Source: Liolophura sinensis
Taxonomy: Eukaryota; Mollusca; Polyplacophora; Chitonida; Chitonidae
Length of the DNA: 64,000 nucleotides
Reading direction: 5' to 3'
Assembly: GCF_032854445.1 (NCBI RefSeq)
Contig: NC_088295.1
Span: 70,460,028-70,524,027 of the forward strand
In this document: in pieces, positions 39,265-51,826 of the stretch
Layout of the letters: each line of letters begins with the position of its first letter
How positions within the stretch are numbered: position 1 is the first letter of the stretch
Notes under the pieces: generated by a model
Seen by the model: the letters and a program-made list of their open reading frames with translations, nothing else
What the model was told of the DNA's origin: nothing
Databases searched by the model: none
Program-made: the position numbers and the translations under genes

Positions 39265-41321
39265 TGACTTAAGTCTTAATAAGGTGTGAAAATGTTATCG
39301 AAAAAGCACTAAGGTATTTCATCAACTCAAAACTACGGTGTTACAACATTTATCACCGTAACTTCCTTTATTTGCAATGTAGTTGCTTGACGTTTGTAAT
39401 TAACAACGTAAATAGACACAAACTTTTGATAGATTAACTCTTTTTTAATCGAAAGTTCAAAAAATGCTTTCATTGTATTATTATTTCCGTTAGTTGAAAC
39501 CACAATCTATTGTGTGTAGAATCATTAGCCTGTGAATGAATAGCTCCGACAGGTATCCCACCTGTACTTGTACATAACCAAGGTTATTGCCTAGTCCACA
39601 CGGATCCTTTTGAGAAGATGATATTGTGTACATCGTATATGTCATATCCTGTAGATTTATTGTTACCATGTACACGTACAATGTTTGTAAACCTCAACTG
39701 TTGAAATTTATATTATTTTCTATTGAAAGTCCTGAAGACAGTTATTTTCGAGTACCATTATGGAATATTTCACTTATATTGAAGCAATCAGGCATATCAG
39801 TGGAAGAAACCACCGCATTTTGCCAGGTAACTAGCAAATCAAATGACTTAAAGCCACAGCCAATCCACCATAAGAGTGTAATATAGGTATTTTTTACCAA
39901 TAGGGAATAAAGCAATTTATTTTCACTTTTAACACTTTTTTCTTTATTTCAACATTTAAATAATGCAAAATATATAAATAGAATTGTAACCTTATGTATC
40001 ACAGTTTACATATAAAAAATACTGTATAGTTTTAGAAAAATAAATAACGTTACAAATGTCAACAGTGTTGTAGCAGATTGTTGCAGTCAATATGCCTTTT
40101 GCATTTCAAATTTTATACTAGCCGCGACATGTAAACTACAAGAACAAGTTACATTTATTACTTTTCATTAACTGAACTCTTCATATGGTGTTTAATGTCA
40201 CAGAGCCTCTGCGAAATGCGATGCATGCATATAAAGGAGGCTGCGCCATCTTGATTTCAACAATATGCACGGCACCTTTTTGGCGACAAGATTACTACTA
40301 CCCTACTTCTGTAGACTTCTATACAGAGGACTGCCACAGTACTCAATACTAGCCTGTCCTAAATCGACCTTGCGACCGGGTGAAACTAGGTTTTTGCCGA
40401 CTTAACTTTAACCGGGAGTATCTGATCAGGCTCTTGCATTAGTTGACCTACGCAGGCTTGCGATCACTGCTGACTCTGCAGTTGCTAGGAGTTGAACATG
40501 TTGCATTTTTCTTTGACTCGAATCATCAAGTTGCCCACGATCGCGAGGTTTTCTCAAACATTTAAACAGACATTTATTGGCATGGGTCATCTTTGTCAAG
40601 TTGGGCCCAGATGCTTATATTCAGGATCACAAATCAACCTTCGTCAGGCTTCAAATTTATGAAGCATAAGTCCAGTTATGGGTTGCCAAAATCCGATTGC
40701 GCCTACGAAAAAACAGTAGGTCAACCTGACAATAACCCCAGTCCCTGACATAAAGCTGACGGATGAGTAGTCATTCCCAACAGGCACGGTTCAGCCTTGA
40801 TTCACTACACTACTTCTGTCTTTGATTGGTGTTTTACTCTACACTCAAACACATTCACTTCTAAAATATATAAGGTAGTTGGCTAGTTTGTCGGAGGAGA
40901 AAATCATGCAGAGACCAAGAGAACCGACCACACCAGGTATCTAACAAACATCAGAACTAAATTAAAACCTGCCACAATATGTTTTAGTGGTTTACAAGAA
41001 TAAAACATAGGTATCTGTGGTTGAAACAGGATAATGCTGTGTGTAATTAAGGCATCAAAATGAACAAAACATGGCAAGTGAGCAGTAATGGAGAAGGCTT
41101 TTCAACCAATATAAATGTCCATGATTATTGTGAATTTTTTTTAGGAATAATAAAACATCTAGGCCATACACATAGATGTTCTTGTATCAAATATTAAATT
41201 TTATCTATATTACAGTCTGATAAATTGGCATAAATTAGCTGAATATACAGGTGTATGTTTGCAAAGATGAATCAGAAACAGTGAGGTAAACTGATGACCA
41301 CTGGCATCTCTGAATATGGTC
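39265..41321. other. Intergenic between convergent genes
   Basis: The Ig receptor (plus) and the 41-49 kb gene (minus) converge on this stretch, so it should hold both 3' ends. I see no ORF of substance. One SINE relic lies at 40821-40935. Confidence 0.5.
40821..40935 (-). mobile_element. SINE 3'-end relic, diverged
   Basis: The order TTTGATTGGTGTTTTACTC, ACACTCAAACACATTCACTT, then GGAGGAGAAAATCATGCAG follows the reverse 3' block of family A but with many changes. The rest of the element is absent. Confidence 0.5.
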
Positions 41322-44300
41322 TTATTGTGTGCTGGATGAGATGATGGACAAATGCCTGTAAACGAAAGAAAACAGCAATAAAAATTATCAGTTTCCTGTA
41401 GATATACACATGTGTGTATAGATGGATTACGTACATGCATTACTAGTTAGGAGGGCCCTGAAGGCTCAATCACAGCAGACACGACTGAAGAATGGAGTTT
41501 ATCCATTGCAAATCTACACCTAATCACATGACAAACACCCCTGTGCAAAAACTATGAAATGACTTTTGATGAGCTTTCGTCATGATCATCAAACTTTGAA
41601 ACAAGATGAAAACCTGAGTGACATGAAGTACGTGGCTAACTCCAGCATATGCAATGCATTCGACCACCCACCCAGTCGTTAACAGATTCGTGTGGTAATG
41701 ATATTCCCCCCTCATACTCACCGGTCACTGACTTGGTGATTTGATGGTTGTGGTAATGAAATTCCCCACTCATACTCACCAGTCAGTGACTTCCTCATCT
41801 GATGGCTGTGGTAATGAAATTCCCCGCTCATACTCACCCGTCGGTTACTCGCTGATTAGATGGATGTGGCAATAAAATTCCCCACACGTACTCACCAGTC
41901 AGTGACTTGCTGATTTGATGGTAGTGGTAATGAAATTCCCCACTCATACTCACTGGTCAGTGACTTCCCGATTTGGTGGTTGTAGTAATGAAATTACCTG
42001 CTCATACTCACTCGTTAGTGACTTGCTGATTTGACAGTTGTGGTAATGAAATTCCCCACTCGTACTCACCAGTCAGTGACTTGCTGATTTGACGGTTGTG
42101 GTAATGAAATTCCCCACTCGTACTCACTGGTCAGTGACTTCCCGATTTGGTGGTTGTGGTAATGAAATTACCTGCTCATACTCACTCGTTAGTGACTTGC
42201 TGATTTGACGGTTGTGGTAATGAAATTCCCCACTCGTACTCATCAACATCAGCCATGTCTTCATCGAGAGTGGCTGCAAGTTGACCTAGAAACACATCCA
42301 GGGCCTGTTGGAAACAGTAGCAAATTTGTTAGAATCACCCTTGACTTCATTCCAATAAAACAGGAAAACAAACATGTATTTACACTTAAGCCAAGAGTAA
42401 ACCACTTACCTTTCAAACCTAAATGACAAACCTCCCTAGTGGGACACACTCAGATGTACACTGTATACTATATTGGCAAGCGACCTCCAAGGTATCTGAA
42501 TTACCCAAATGGGGCTATGAGCGCTATTAATCTCTTGCTTATTAAAGCCTCAAGAACAGTAACGTCAGGAGAATTGTGGATTCCTCGTCCAGGGCTGTGA
42601 ATGAACTCTACAATATGTCCTAACATGCATAATACACCACTCAGCCACAAACTGCCCCTCTGGCTCAATAATGTCCTTGACACTAATGACCCTACTGCAT
42701 GGAAAAAACATTGTGCATGTTTCTTAGACAAAAACTTCATATAAGGTATGGCAGACAGACTGCATTAATTATCTACTAGTACATCACTTATTCAGTCACA
42801 GAATTCTGTAAAAATATATGAATAATTACTGTGTGATTTGTTGAATTCTTCCATAACAGTTCTATATGCAAACAACCCAACACACAAACACACACCAAAT
42901 TACATACACGCCAGTCACTGCCTTCTCATGAAGCCGTCGAAGAGGAACATTGTCCAGGGTTTTGGAACGATCTTTCTGAACATGGAAATACTGCTCCATT
43001 ATAAGAGAGAGCATCATGCCTGTAACAATTACGGTGTAATCAAGAAAACGCACTAAACACGCTGACTATCGAAAATCATATCAATATTACACACAAAGTG
43101 ATAACTGCAAAAAAATAGCATGCAATGTCCTTACAGCCCTCAACATTACATCACAGTTCAGTAGCAGTATTGAGTGGATAATCAGGTGCAAATGTAGAAT
43201 AAGTTTAGCAATGTCTTAAATACTTCAAGGTTAAATACACTCTAAGAGATGTTATACAAGGAAATGAATAACCATTCTGGCCATGATGACCTTTAAAAGT
43301 TGGTTGATGTGGTCAGAATTTGATACAGGTCTTCCACATGACATGATACACACATGGTTTAAGCATGGCTTAAATATGATTGAAGACTTGAACAATGCAT
43401 TTCACAAGCCTCACAAAAAATAGCCCAATGAACGACTACGAAGAAATAAGCCAAGGGCACTGAAAATGATCTGGGTTCTACTTCATGACCAAATGGATAT
43501 GTGCGATAAGTTTGGTTTTAACTTGGCTTTCAGAGTTTGAAGAGATATCATGCATACAAATAACTGAACAGGAATATGGGTAGGTGTAACCCAGGTGTAA
43601 GAGTCATGTAAAATCTTGGGGTCTAAAGGAAGGCAGTAGGGTCCATTCCATTTTTAGGCTGCATCCCAGTTCACAAAGTTCATTACAAATTGTCAGCTAC
43701 AGACAGATATGAAGGTCAACGCCATGTTTACAATACATACTATCCATGGCTCTGTTGGCAAAGTCTGACTGTGACCAGATAGTGCCCTGTCTGGAGATCA
43801 ACGCCAGTAAATAGTCCAGACACACCGAGTCTATCACCTTCTCCTGGCCATACTTAGATACCTGAAATATAATAAATTCACACACTCAGCATGTATAAAT
43901 GTACATACACTGTCTGTTTGGCATATTTGGGGTTACATGTATGCCTTCAAGATAAAACATAAAAACCTCAACATTACCAGACCACGATCCCATTAACATA
44001 AAGTGAGAATTTTTCTTAATTATATTACTTGTATGTAGGCATGTCAGAGATAGTGATGACCTGTACGCAGAAAAATACAAAGAGTTCTGACTTACACAAC
44101 TTTTTTCATTTCCACGAATCAATAAACTTTTTTGCACATACATGTATGATAAACATGCCAATGTACCTCTTAATAACCCACTCCTGAACAAACGCACTGC
44201 ACTTTTATAACAAACCAACCTCCTTCAGTTCTTTGCGTCTGATTTTATTATCCAGCTCCTGTAGAACTTCATCAGCAACCAGTTTACTCTCCTGACTGAC

Positions 44301-47300
44301 TTCTGACTCAATGACCTGATCTTCAATAAACCCCTCCAACAGCAGTTCAAATGTCACTTCTTCTATCTGCAGCGAACAATTAAAATAAGGTCTACTGAAG
44401 TAAATCCCTAGATATTTTGGGGTGACAGTTACACTCTACATTGTCAATATTTCCTTTTAAACTTCACTCTTTTAAAGTTTAATAGGTGATCAATAAATTT
44501 ATATCTTAAAAATGAGTTATATTTCTTGACAAATTATAATTATCATTAACCAAAACATTCTTTTGATCCTCAAACCCAACCTTACAATGCCTAGATGTAT
44601 ATACATGTATAAACAGAATAAACATCGAGAAAACGCCCAATATCCTAACCAGATCTGGAACAGTGTGCTCAATCTCTGCCCAGACAAGGTCATCAATAAC
44701 ATCACATGACCCTGAGAAAATAAGAGCATCCTCAGTGAGGTCCTGAAGGGTTTCCTTGACGACCACCTGCAGAGCAGACTCAACTCCATCATTCATCAAC
44801 TGGGTGAGGAAATCTTCCAAGGGGTCATGAGAAGTCAACTTCACATCCAGATAACTAAAACACAACATTAGAAATGTCAACTTTACATCCAGATTTTCTG
44901 AACCGCAACATGTAAAATGTGGCGGAACCACAATATGGAGAGGTTGTTTATTTAAAATGGAAATCAAAGGAGTTAGAAAACTTCATGATGAAATTTTCAC
45001 ATACAGCTGATGTTTGGACAGAATGAGGAGCACTCATGACTATATGATGACTTAATACTCATTATGTTTTTTAATATGTATGCATACTTGGGGTTTTCCG
45101 TTGTACTTTTAATTTTTCAGTCATATGATGACCACGACTCATTAGGTGTGTGTACATACACTCCGTCTTCTAGCGGCAGGGCGAGTTCATATCGCCAAAG
45201 TTCTGCCCCCACTGAGTATCATGCCAAGGACATGCAATACCTAACATAGCGACATTACAGGAAATCAATTCAAAGAATAGAGAAAGAAAAGCTACAAGGG
45301 AATCCACATTATACATACTCATCGACCAGCTCATTGGTTGTCTCTCTGATGAGCTCCCTGACCAACATCTCCACACCTGTAGACAATAGTTCACCACATA
45401 CCTGCTCCGAGGCCTCAAGGGCAGATTTACCCAAGACCTGCATGAAGAATAATATCATAATAAGACTTCACAATTCCTGCTGATCTGCAGCAATGATGGC
45501 TGAAAACCAAACCCAGTAAAGTTACACAAGAAATACGATCAGTTATAGTATTTAATTCTTATTAATATAGTCATACTGATGAATACATTCTTATTAATAT
45601 AGTCATCCTGACAGACGCATGTCAAAAGTTTAAAATGAGGGTTATAAATTAGACTAGTGCCATTTACATTTATCTGTGGTGAAGGCTTGAAATACATTTG
45701 TCATTTGGTCTGACATGACACTTTCTGAAAGCAGACAGTCGTGGCTTTCCTGGTATCCTCCCACCATAGTGCTGGCCGCCATCATACAAGTGAAATATTT
45801 TTCAGTACAGAGTAAAAACATCAATCAAACAGCTGATTAGAGAATCGTCATCACAATCTCATCTTATGCTCCATTACCTGAAGCATTCCATGTACATACC
45901 AGACTCTGAGAATTGCCATCTATGTCAGACAAGGCTGACCTTGGCTCAAACGACCGTACAGAAGATTTGTTAGGATAAATATACTGTAACAAAAAACAAT
46001 GACTTTATGTACAAACTTGTTTACTATCATCACTATCACATACCCATATTCATCAATTCAGATTTAATGCATATATGAAAACAAAATCAAGACTTCATAG
46101 TACACTACACGCTCAAAACTAAATCATAAAAGAAGAATGAATTAATGAATGGTTATCGTTTTAAGCAACAGCATCAATATTTCAGCCTTATTAAAGGCGC
46201 TGACAAAGAGATGGTTGGGATTTAAGTTACACAGAGAAAGAACCATCACACTCATTACCAACCTTATATCTCTTCAGGATTGGGTTTCTGTTCTCATCAA
46301 AAGGGTCATCCCTCGGCCCATGTAAGGAAGACATTGATCCTGAGACACGCGGACCAGCACCTGGGTTAGTGTATAAGCTCTGATAGGCAGGATGAAGCTG
46401 GCTGTACTTCATACGCTGAGTGTCTACAGGTTTATCATATCGTTGCACTGCGTCAAATCTGACCACTTTCTTTTTTTTTCTCGGCATTCTTGTGTTGCTT
46501 CTGTCTACACGTCCATGCTTTATGTTGGGTGTTTCAGCTGATAAAGGGTAGAAGACATATGGTTGGCCAGGCATGCCAGGGTAGACAACTGCGGGTTGCG
46601 CTGGGTACACAGGCATTGCAAATGGCAGCACCTGAGGAGTATAACCTGCATCCTCTTCACTCTCTGATTCCTCTCCCCAACTGTCACTGTCACCATTGCT
46701 AAACAAAATATATACATCATCTCATCAAAAAAAAATGAACATATGAATTTATTCCAAAACCTTTCAGCAAAATTTTGTACTTTACGTTACATAAAAATAA
46801 CTGACCTGCCTGACAGCTGAATATACTTGTACTCCACAAATTTTCAAAATGTGACAATACCTTTGAACATGCTTATTATCTTGGGGAAACAAGCACAAGT
46901 AAATGTTTTGCGACATCCCCAAAAATGACACTGTCTGATAGATAGTCCTGGATACTGCTTACAAAGTAAAATGTATGCTTAGGTTATCTTTTCCACCTCA
47001 CTTCACTACAGGATTGAACAACAGTAACTCCAAAATTAAGATCATGTTCATGGGAGATAAAAAAAATAATTTTCATATTTGGGGCATATTTTACGTCTCA
47101 AAATTACCCATCCAATTTCATGTATATTGTCCGTTGAGGGTTGGAAATATTCAGCAATAAAGTCAGTAGTGAGCTTACTGGCCTTGCATCACCCCTGCCC
47201 CTCCATTCAGACTCTTTCTGCCACAAAGTTGTTTTGACAGCATTGTTTTTACCATACATTTCATGTATCTTTTAATATAAAAAAAAATGAGCTGGCATGA

Positions 47301-49486
47301 ATAATATGTAATGTTACATGTTACTTATTAATGAAGTAATTTATCAATAATTCACCCGGGTTTCCTAAAATTACCCATCAAATTCCATAAAGTTTCGAAC
47401 GCTGTTTTAAGGTACGTATCAGATGTATTAAAACCAATGCAACTTACTTCACAAATGCTTCTTTAGGGTGTACTGGTGGCACGATGTTGTATTTATTCCC
47501 TCGCAGGCTACTGTTCAGTCTTAGATGATCATGCTCAGGAGGTGTATCTAACCTATTAACAAGAAGAGGGAAAATTGATTAGAGCGTCCACCTCGGTGTC
47601 GGAACCCCCAAGCATCAAACCAAGGTTGGGTCATACCAAAGACCCTCAAAAAGTAGTTCTTTCTGCTGCCTCACTTTGCACTCAGCTCTGAGAGATTAGA
47701 ACAAGGAAAAATGACTGGTTGGCACTATGTCAGTGAGTATAATGTGACTGTGTGGGATGTCATGTCTGGTGTCTGCGGCATGATACTTACGTCGGCAGCA
47801 CTTTGGGGGTATTGACTCACCCTGCCACAAGGAGACACAATGTATGTACCCCAATTTTATGTACATACATAAAAAGTCAAATGACTAAAATAGTAAGGGA
47901 AACTCATTAAAGTGAAGAGGCTTTTAGTATAAATGGCTTCAAGATGCAAAAAAGAAAAGAGAAGAAAAGTCTTGCACAACTTACACAGTCCTCATAAAAG
48001 CTTTGTTTAAAATGTTTAAAACAATGAAGAACACCATTAACATGTGACTTTGTAAACCAGTCTGCATTTTGATGAACATGTTTGTGTTTAAACTGCTCAT
48101 CAAGAACACACTCAAAGATCAAAACACACCCAAAGCTCATCAAAAACACAATCATTCATCAAGTCATCTAAACACAATGTCTACACATCAAAATATCCAC
48201 TCAATATGAAAATGCTCATCTAAACACAATGATGGTTCATCTAAACACAATGATCTATACACTACAACTGGTCATCCAGACATGATGATGGTTCATCAAA
48301 ACACAGTGACTGCTCATGAAAACTGAATCATATGACCACAAAGCCTAACTCTCTGTTTACTCTGTGTACATACCTGGGTAGATATGGTGGTGTGTAACTA
48401 TTTGTTTTCCGTTGATTCTTCCCTGAACCACTGCTATTGTGTAACTGATACCTTCTTGAACCAGCTATAGACGGACTGTTGGATTAGTTCTGCGACCACC
48501 CTTGAGCTTTCCACGTATGTTCTTGAGTCTAAAAAGATTGAAGACAAGTACAATGTATGAAGAAGAATGCAATCATACAATTGCACAGCTGATAAAATGC
48601 ATCCATAAGGATACCTTGATACATTCAAAAAGCTCTGCTGATGCCTGAATGTGACCTACAGATGCCTCTATAAAAGGATACATAGTATTTTGACCAAAAC
48701 TTTCATAAAACATTTTGGAGTTAAAAGATATCATTCCTACCTTCCAAACAAACCTGATTTAGAAACCCCTTTCTCAGCGGAGGATCTGGCAAAATGACTG
48801 ACTTAGTCATAAACATTATTTCAGGACAAATGCAATTGCTTTTTACATTCTGTATCAGTGGCAGTTATATCATCATTGTAGCATATACTTTCATATTTAT
48901 TTATTTTATTGATTTGAATTTTTCCCCCTTACTCAAGACACATTTTTATGACAAATATTTTAAATAATGTTCCGTACATGTGTTGGTAATCACAACAGGT
49001 ACTGTTCAACAGGTCAACTTTGTTTGATGAGACAATATCAACATACAGACAAAATAAACCACCTGTGCTCAAAATGCATAAATCAGTAAATACTAAATGA
49101 AAATGACTAACTCAATTCTTATTGATTTTCTTGATGATTAATTTGCTTCATCTGACATGTCCAAGTATATTGGCACTGTCTTTAATTTTACAAAGCTAAT
49201 AAAAACGTGTTGGCTGGATTTATTCTACAGGCACATGGAGGTAGACCCCCTGCTCCATGACGCCATAGTCACACCGGAAAGCCAGACAGCGTACCTTGAA
49301 TAACTATTGTTTTACTCACAAATTTCTTAACTTCCCCACTCTGGCAGGTTAACTGCACCTGCTATACGAGGCAGTGAGCTTGATTAGGCCGGCAGTAAAA
49401 TAAGGTAACAACAACAACATCGTTATAAATTATTGAACATGTGGAAACTTCTTCACAAGACTTACGATTCCTGATGCTGGCTCCAT
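41322..49486 (-). CDS. Unrecognised multi-exon helix-rich acidic protein
   Basis: I do not recognise this protein. Eleven exons (minus) join in frame: 48374-48433, 47448-47552, 46263-46698, 45900-45983, 45319-45437, 44650-44854, 44220-44366, 43741-43861, 42910-42971 (or 42975), 42240-42304 and 41322-41355 (TAA), about 480 codons. Further 5' exons are likely at 48615-48655 and 48452-48528, with a start at 49486-49466 (ATG, six codons, donor GTAAGT), but their frames do not join cleanly, so the N-terminus is unresolved. The N-terminal half is disordered: PPYLPR, an acidic patch (SESEEDAG), a Pro/Tyr/Val-rich stretch, then KKKKVVRFD, which fits the PP1-docking RVxF pattern. The C-terminal half is a run of amphipathic helices (VEMLVRELIRETTNELVD; ESKLVADEVLQELDNKI). 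Similar helices occur in kinase-anchoring and ciliary or centrosomal scaffolds; that is a guess. Introns carry SINE pieces and a minisatellite. Confidence 0.7.
41697..42239. repeat. Minisatellite, ~58-bp unit, ~9 copies, at an exon-intron junction
   Basis: Tandem units read GTAATGAAATTCCCCACTCG, then TACTCACCAGTCAGTGACTT, then GCTGATTTGACGGTTGTG. The array touches the 3' edge of the minus-strand exon at 42240. Read on the minus strand each unit contains GAGTACGAG or GAGTATGAG, the same sequence that forms that exon's 5' splice site, so donor-like sites are repeated along the intron. Confidence 0.92.
45091..45240 (-). mobile_element. SINE family B fragment
   Basis: Contains CTTGGGGTTTTCCGTTGTAC, AATTTTTCAGTCATATGATG and ACGACTCATTAGGTGTG, matching the 3' end of the family-B copy at 54094-54460 with substitutions. 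It lies in an intron of the 41-49 kb gene. Confidence 0.6.
45738..45831 (+). mobile_element. SINE family A, 5'-truncated, intronic
   Basis: The 3' end only: CTCCCACCATAGTGCTGGCC, CATACAAGTGAAATATTTTT and AACATCAATCAAAC. It lies just downstream (minus sense) of the exon at 45900-45983. Confidence 0.75.
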
Positions 49487-49939
49487 ACTGTTTCTTTCGA
49501 TGGTGACAAGGACATAGTTACCTACTCATGAGGCAAATGACACCACCAAATATCACCATTTCCTTGTGGCGTTTTCTAAAATGTTCATTCTCAGTCACGC
49601 CATTTGTAAACTGTTCCGTTGCTGTCGAAAAGCGCTGAAGAGAATCAGGGGCGATAACTCCACTTAAACCTTTAGTCAAAATGTTGTAACATGTATGTCC
49701 TCACCGTTAAGTTGGTATAACGCTAAATTCGTTCCTAAAAAAGGCAAGTTATAGACAGGGTTTCTTCTGACGATAAGACTGTGATGTATGGAAGTAGATG
49801 TTCACTAGTTATTCCTCGTTAGGCAAGCAGCGGATAGATACAAGGGCCTTTCGAAAATCCCTTGCCCTACGCTGCATATTGTGGATCCAGTACCTCAAAA
49901 TCTCGCGATCTCATGTTACGTAGACTTATAGCGCATGTA

Positions 49940-50110
49940 GTAACCTCTGTCATACATAGCTTGACGTATAAGTTGGCTCAGATAGTTAAAGTGCTTTCTT
50001 GCTGTCACTGTCAGGCCCTTGACCAATGAGGTCAATCGCGTGGTTATTTGCATAGATTGTTCTGATGCCAGAGGAAAACCACGGACCACGGACTAAGGCA
50101 AGCCACTGAC
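49940..50110 (+). mobile_element. SINE family C head, partial
   Basis: GTTGGCTCAGATAGTTAAAG resembles a tRNA A box, and GCCCTTGACCAATGAGGTC matches the copy at 37285. The 3' body is eroded or missing. Confidence 0.5.
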
Positions 50111-51666
50111 AATCGGCCCCATGCCCAGACTTTGCCTTGCCTCAGCTGAATTTTAGGTATATGGTACATTTATTTAACCGTGACCAAGCCTCAATATTTA
50201 ACCCAGGGAACTCTACCTCAACTGTGAGCCAGTCAGCGTTGATTCTGTGTTCATTCAAAGAGTACAAAGCCGAGAAAAGATTAATAGTGGGGGATCGCGT
50301 GGGGGTGGAAGGGCAGTAGTTTAACAGCCTGTCCGAACACGTTAGTTGAGGCTCCAGGGGCAGCGTAGGCCCCGGAAGCGCCACGATTTAGATTGTTGTA
50401 TGTTCGAGTTTTCAATCATTCAAAGTAAAGTGGTGCTCCGAGACACAGGGTATAAAAGAGTTCGGAGCCGAAAAGTGAAAAAAAAAAATTTTAAAACCCT
50501 CAAAGCCTGCATATTCTCCGAGTTTAGGAGTCGGGCCCCGACTTTTAAATGGCGGCCTCAGGTCTTTGCTGAAATTTTTTCACTATATTAAAGCCTTCGT
50601 AAAAGAGCATTATCTGATCGACAGATAATAAAGAATTTCAAAATTCTTAATATAATTTTGAATCCTGTCTGATTTCACGTTATTTATGAAAGGGAACAGA
50701 GAATATACTTTAAAAATGTAGGCCTATTAAGCCAGACGCATTTATAGATAAATATAAGTATCATGCAGTCATGTCGGCACTTAATCTGTTTCAATAAAGA
50801 ATAATCATATTTATCTAACTGCTTGTATGTCGCACAGAAATTAAATCTCACTCCCGGATTATGCTGTACAGCCAAGTAAAACGGCGACAATAAACCATGT
50901 TTTCTTCAGATCTCAAAGCTTCTAGAGGATCGCAATACACAAATTGCGCTGTATATAGCTACATGTAGGTGCCACGGGGCTATATAAACACAATAAAAGA
51001 AGGGGATTTTGAATTCACATTTCTGCATTACGTTCAAGGGATAGGCTCCACCGACAGATATTTCATGCAGATCAAAATACACGTACTACAGTTTAATGCT
51101 ATACCGCGTTCAGAGCTGTGCATTACATGGATTTCGTTCACTGTGAAAACTCTCGGAAAGAATAGCGAGTACCTTTCATGTATATTGTCACAAATTGAGG
51201 GGGGGGGGGGGTATGTAGGTATATAAAGTATGCAATGCTGAATAAAACAAAAGTAATTAGCCTAATTTTTGGATGTTATATTTCTATTATGTAGGTCAAT
51301 CATAATTTCTTCAAGAGTCAGGACCCCTTTGAACCCCACCCGTAGATCTCTCTCTCTCTCTCTAGAGCTATTGTCTTGAACATAAAACGCAGCTCTTGTG
51401 CGAGGAATTGTGCATCCAGCTGGATCCAGTCTTGTTGGTATAAGCCGAGCTGAATGTTTTTATATCATGCTGTGTCAGTTCAACCTTATGCTATACATGA
51501 TGAGAAGGATATCATTTATAACACATGGATAGAAAACATGTAAATGTAGAATATCATTATAATCCCGTGATCTGCAACACCACCTGTTAATATAACGGCC
51601 TATTGAAATAACTCAAACACAATATATAAAATATATATAAACACGTGCATTTATTTTTAAATAAAT

Positions 51667-51740
<74 letters not shown>

Positions 51741-51750
51741 ACGTGCATTT

Positions 51751-51826
<76 letters not shown>

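Noticed and set aside
39749-39815. SINE A relic in reverse orientation
   Set aside because: Only TATGGAATATTTCACTTATA matches the family; too short to separate from chance.
50684-50890. Minus-strand ORF with YKQL and YSLL as possible tail exon of the second Ig gene
   Set aside because: No splice sites at suitable positions and no transmembrane or other linked feature; the tyrosine motifs are probably chance.
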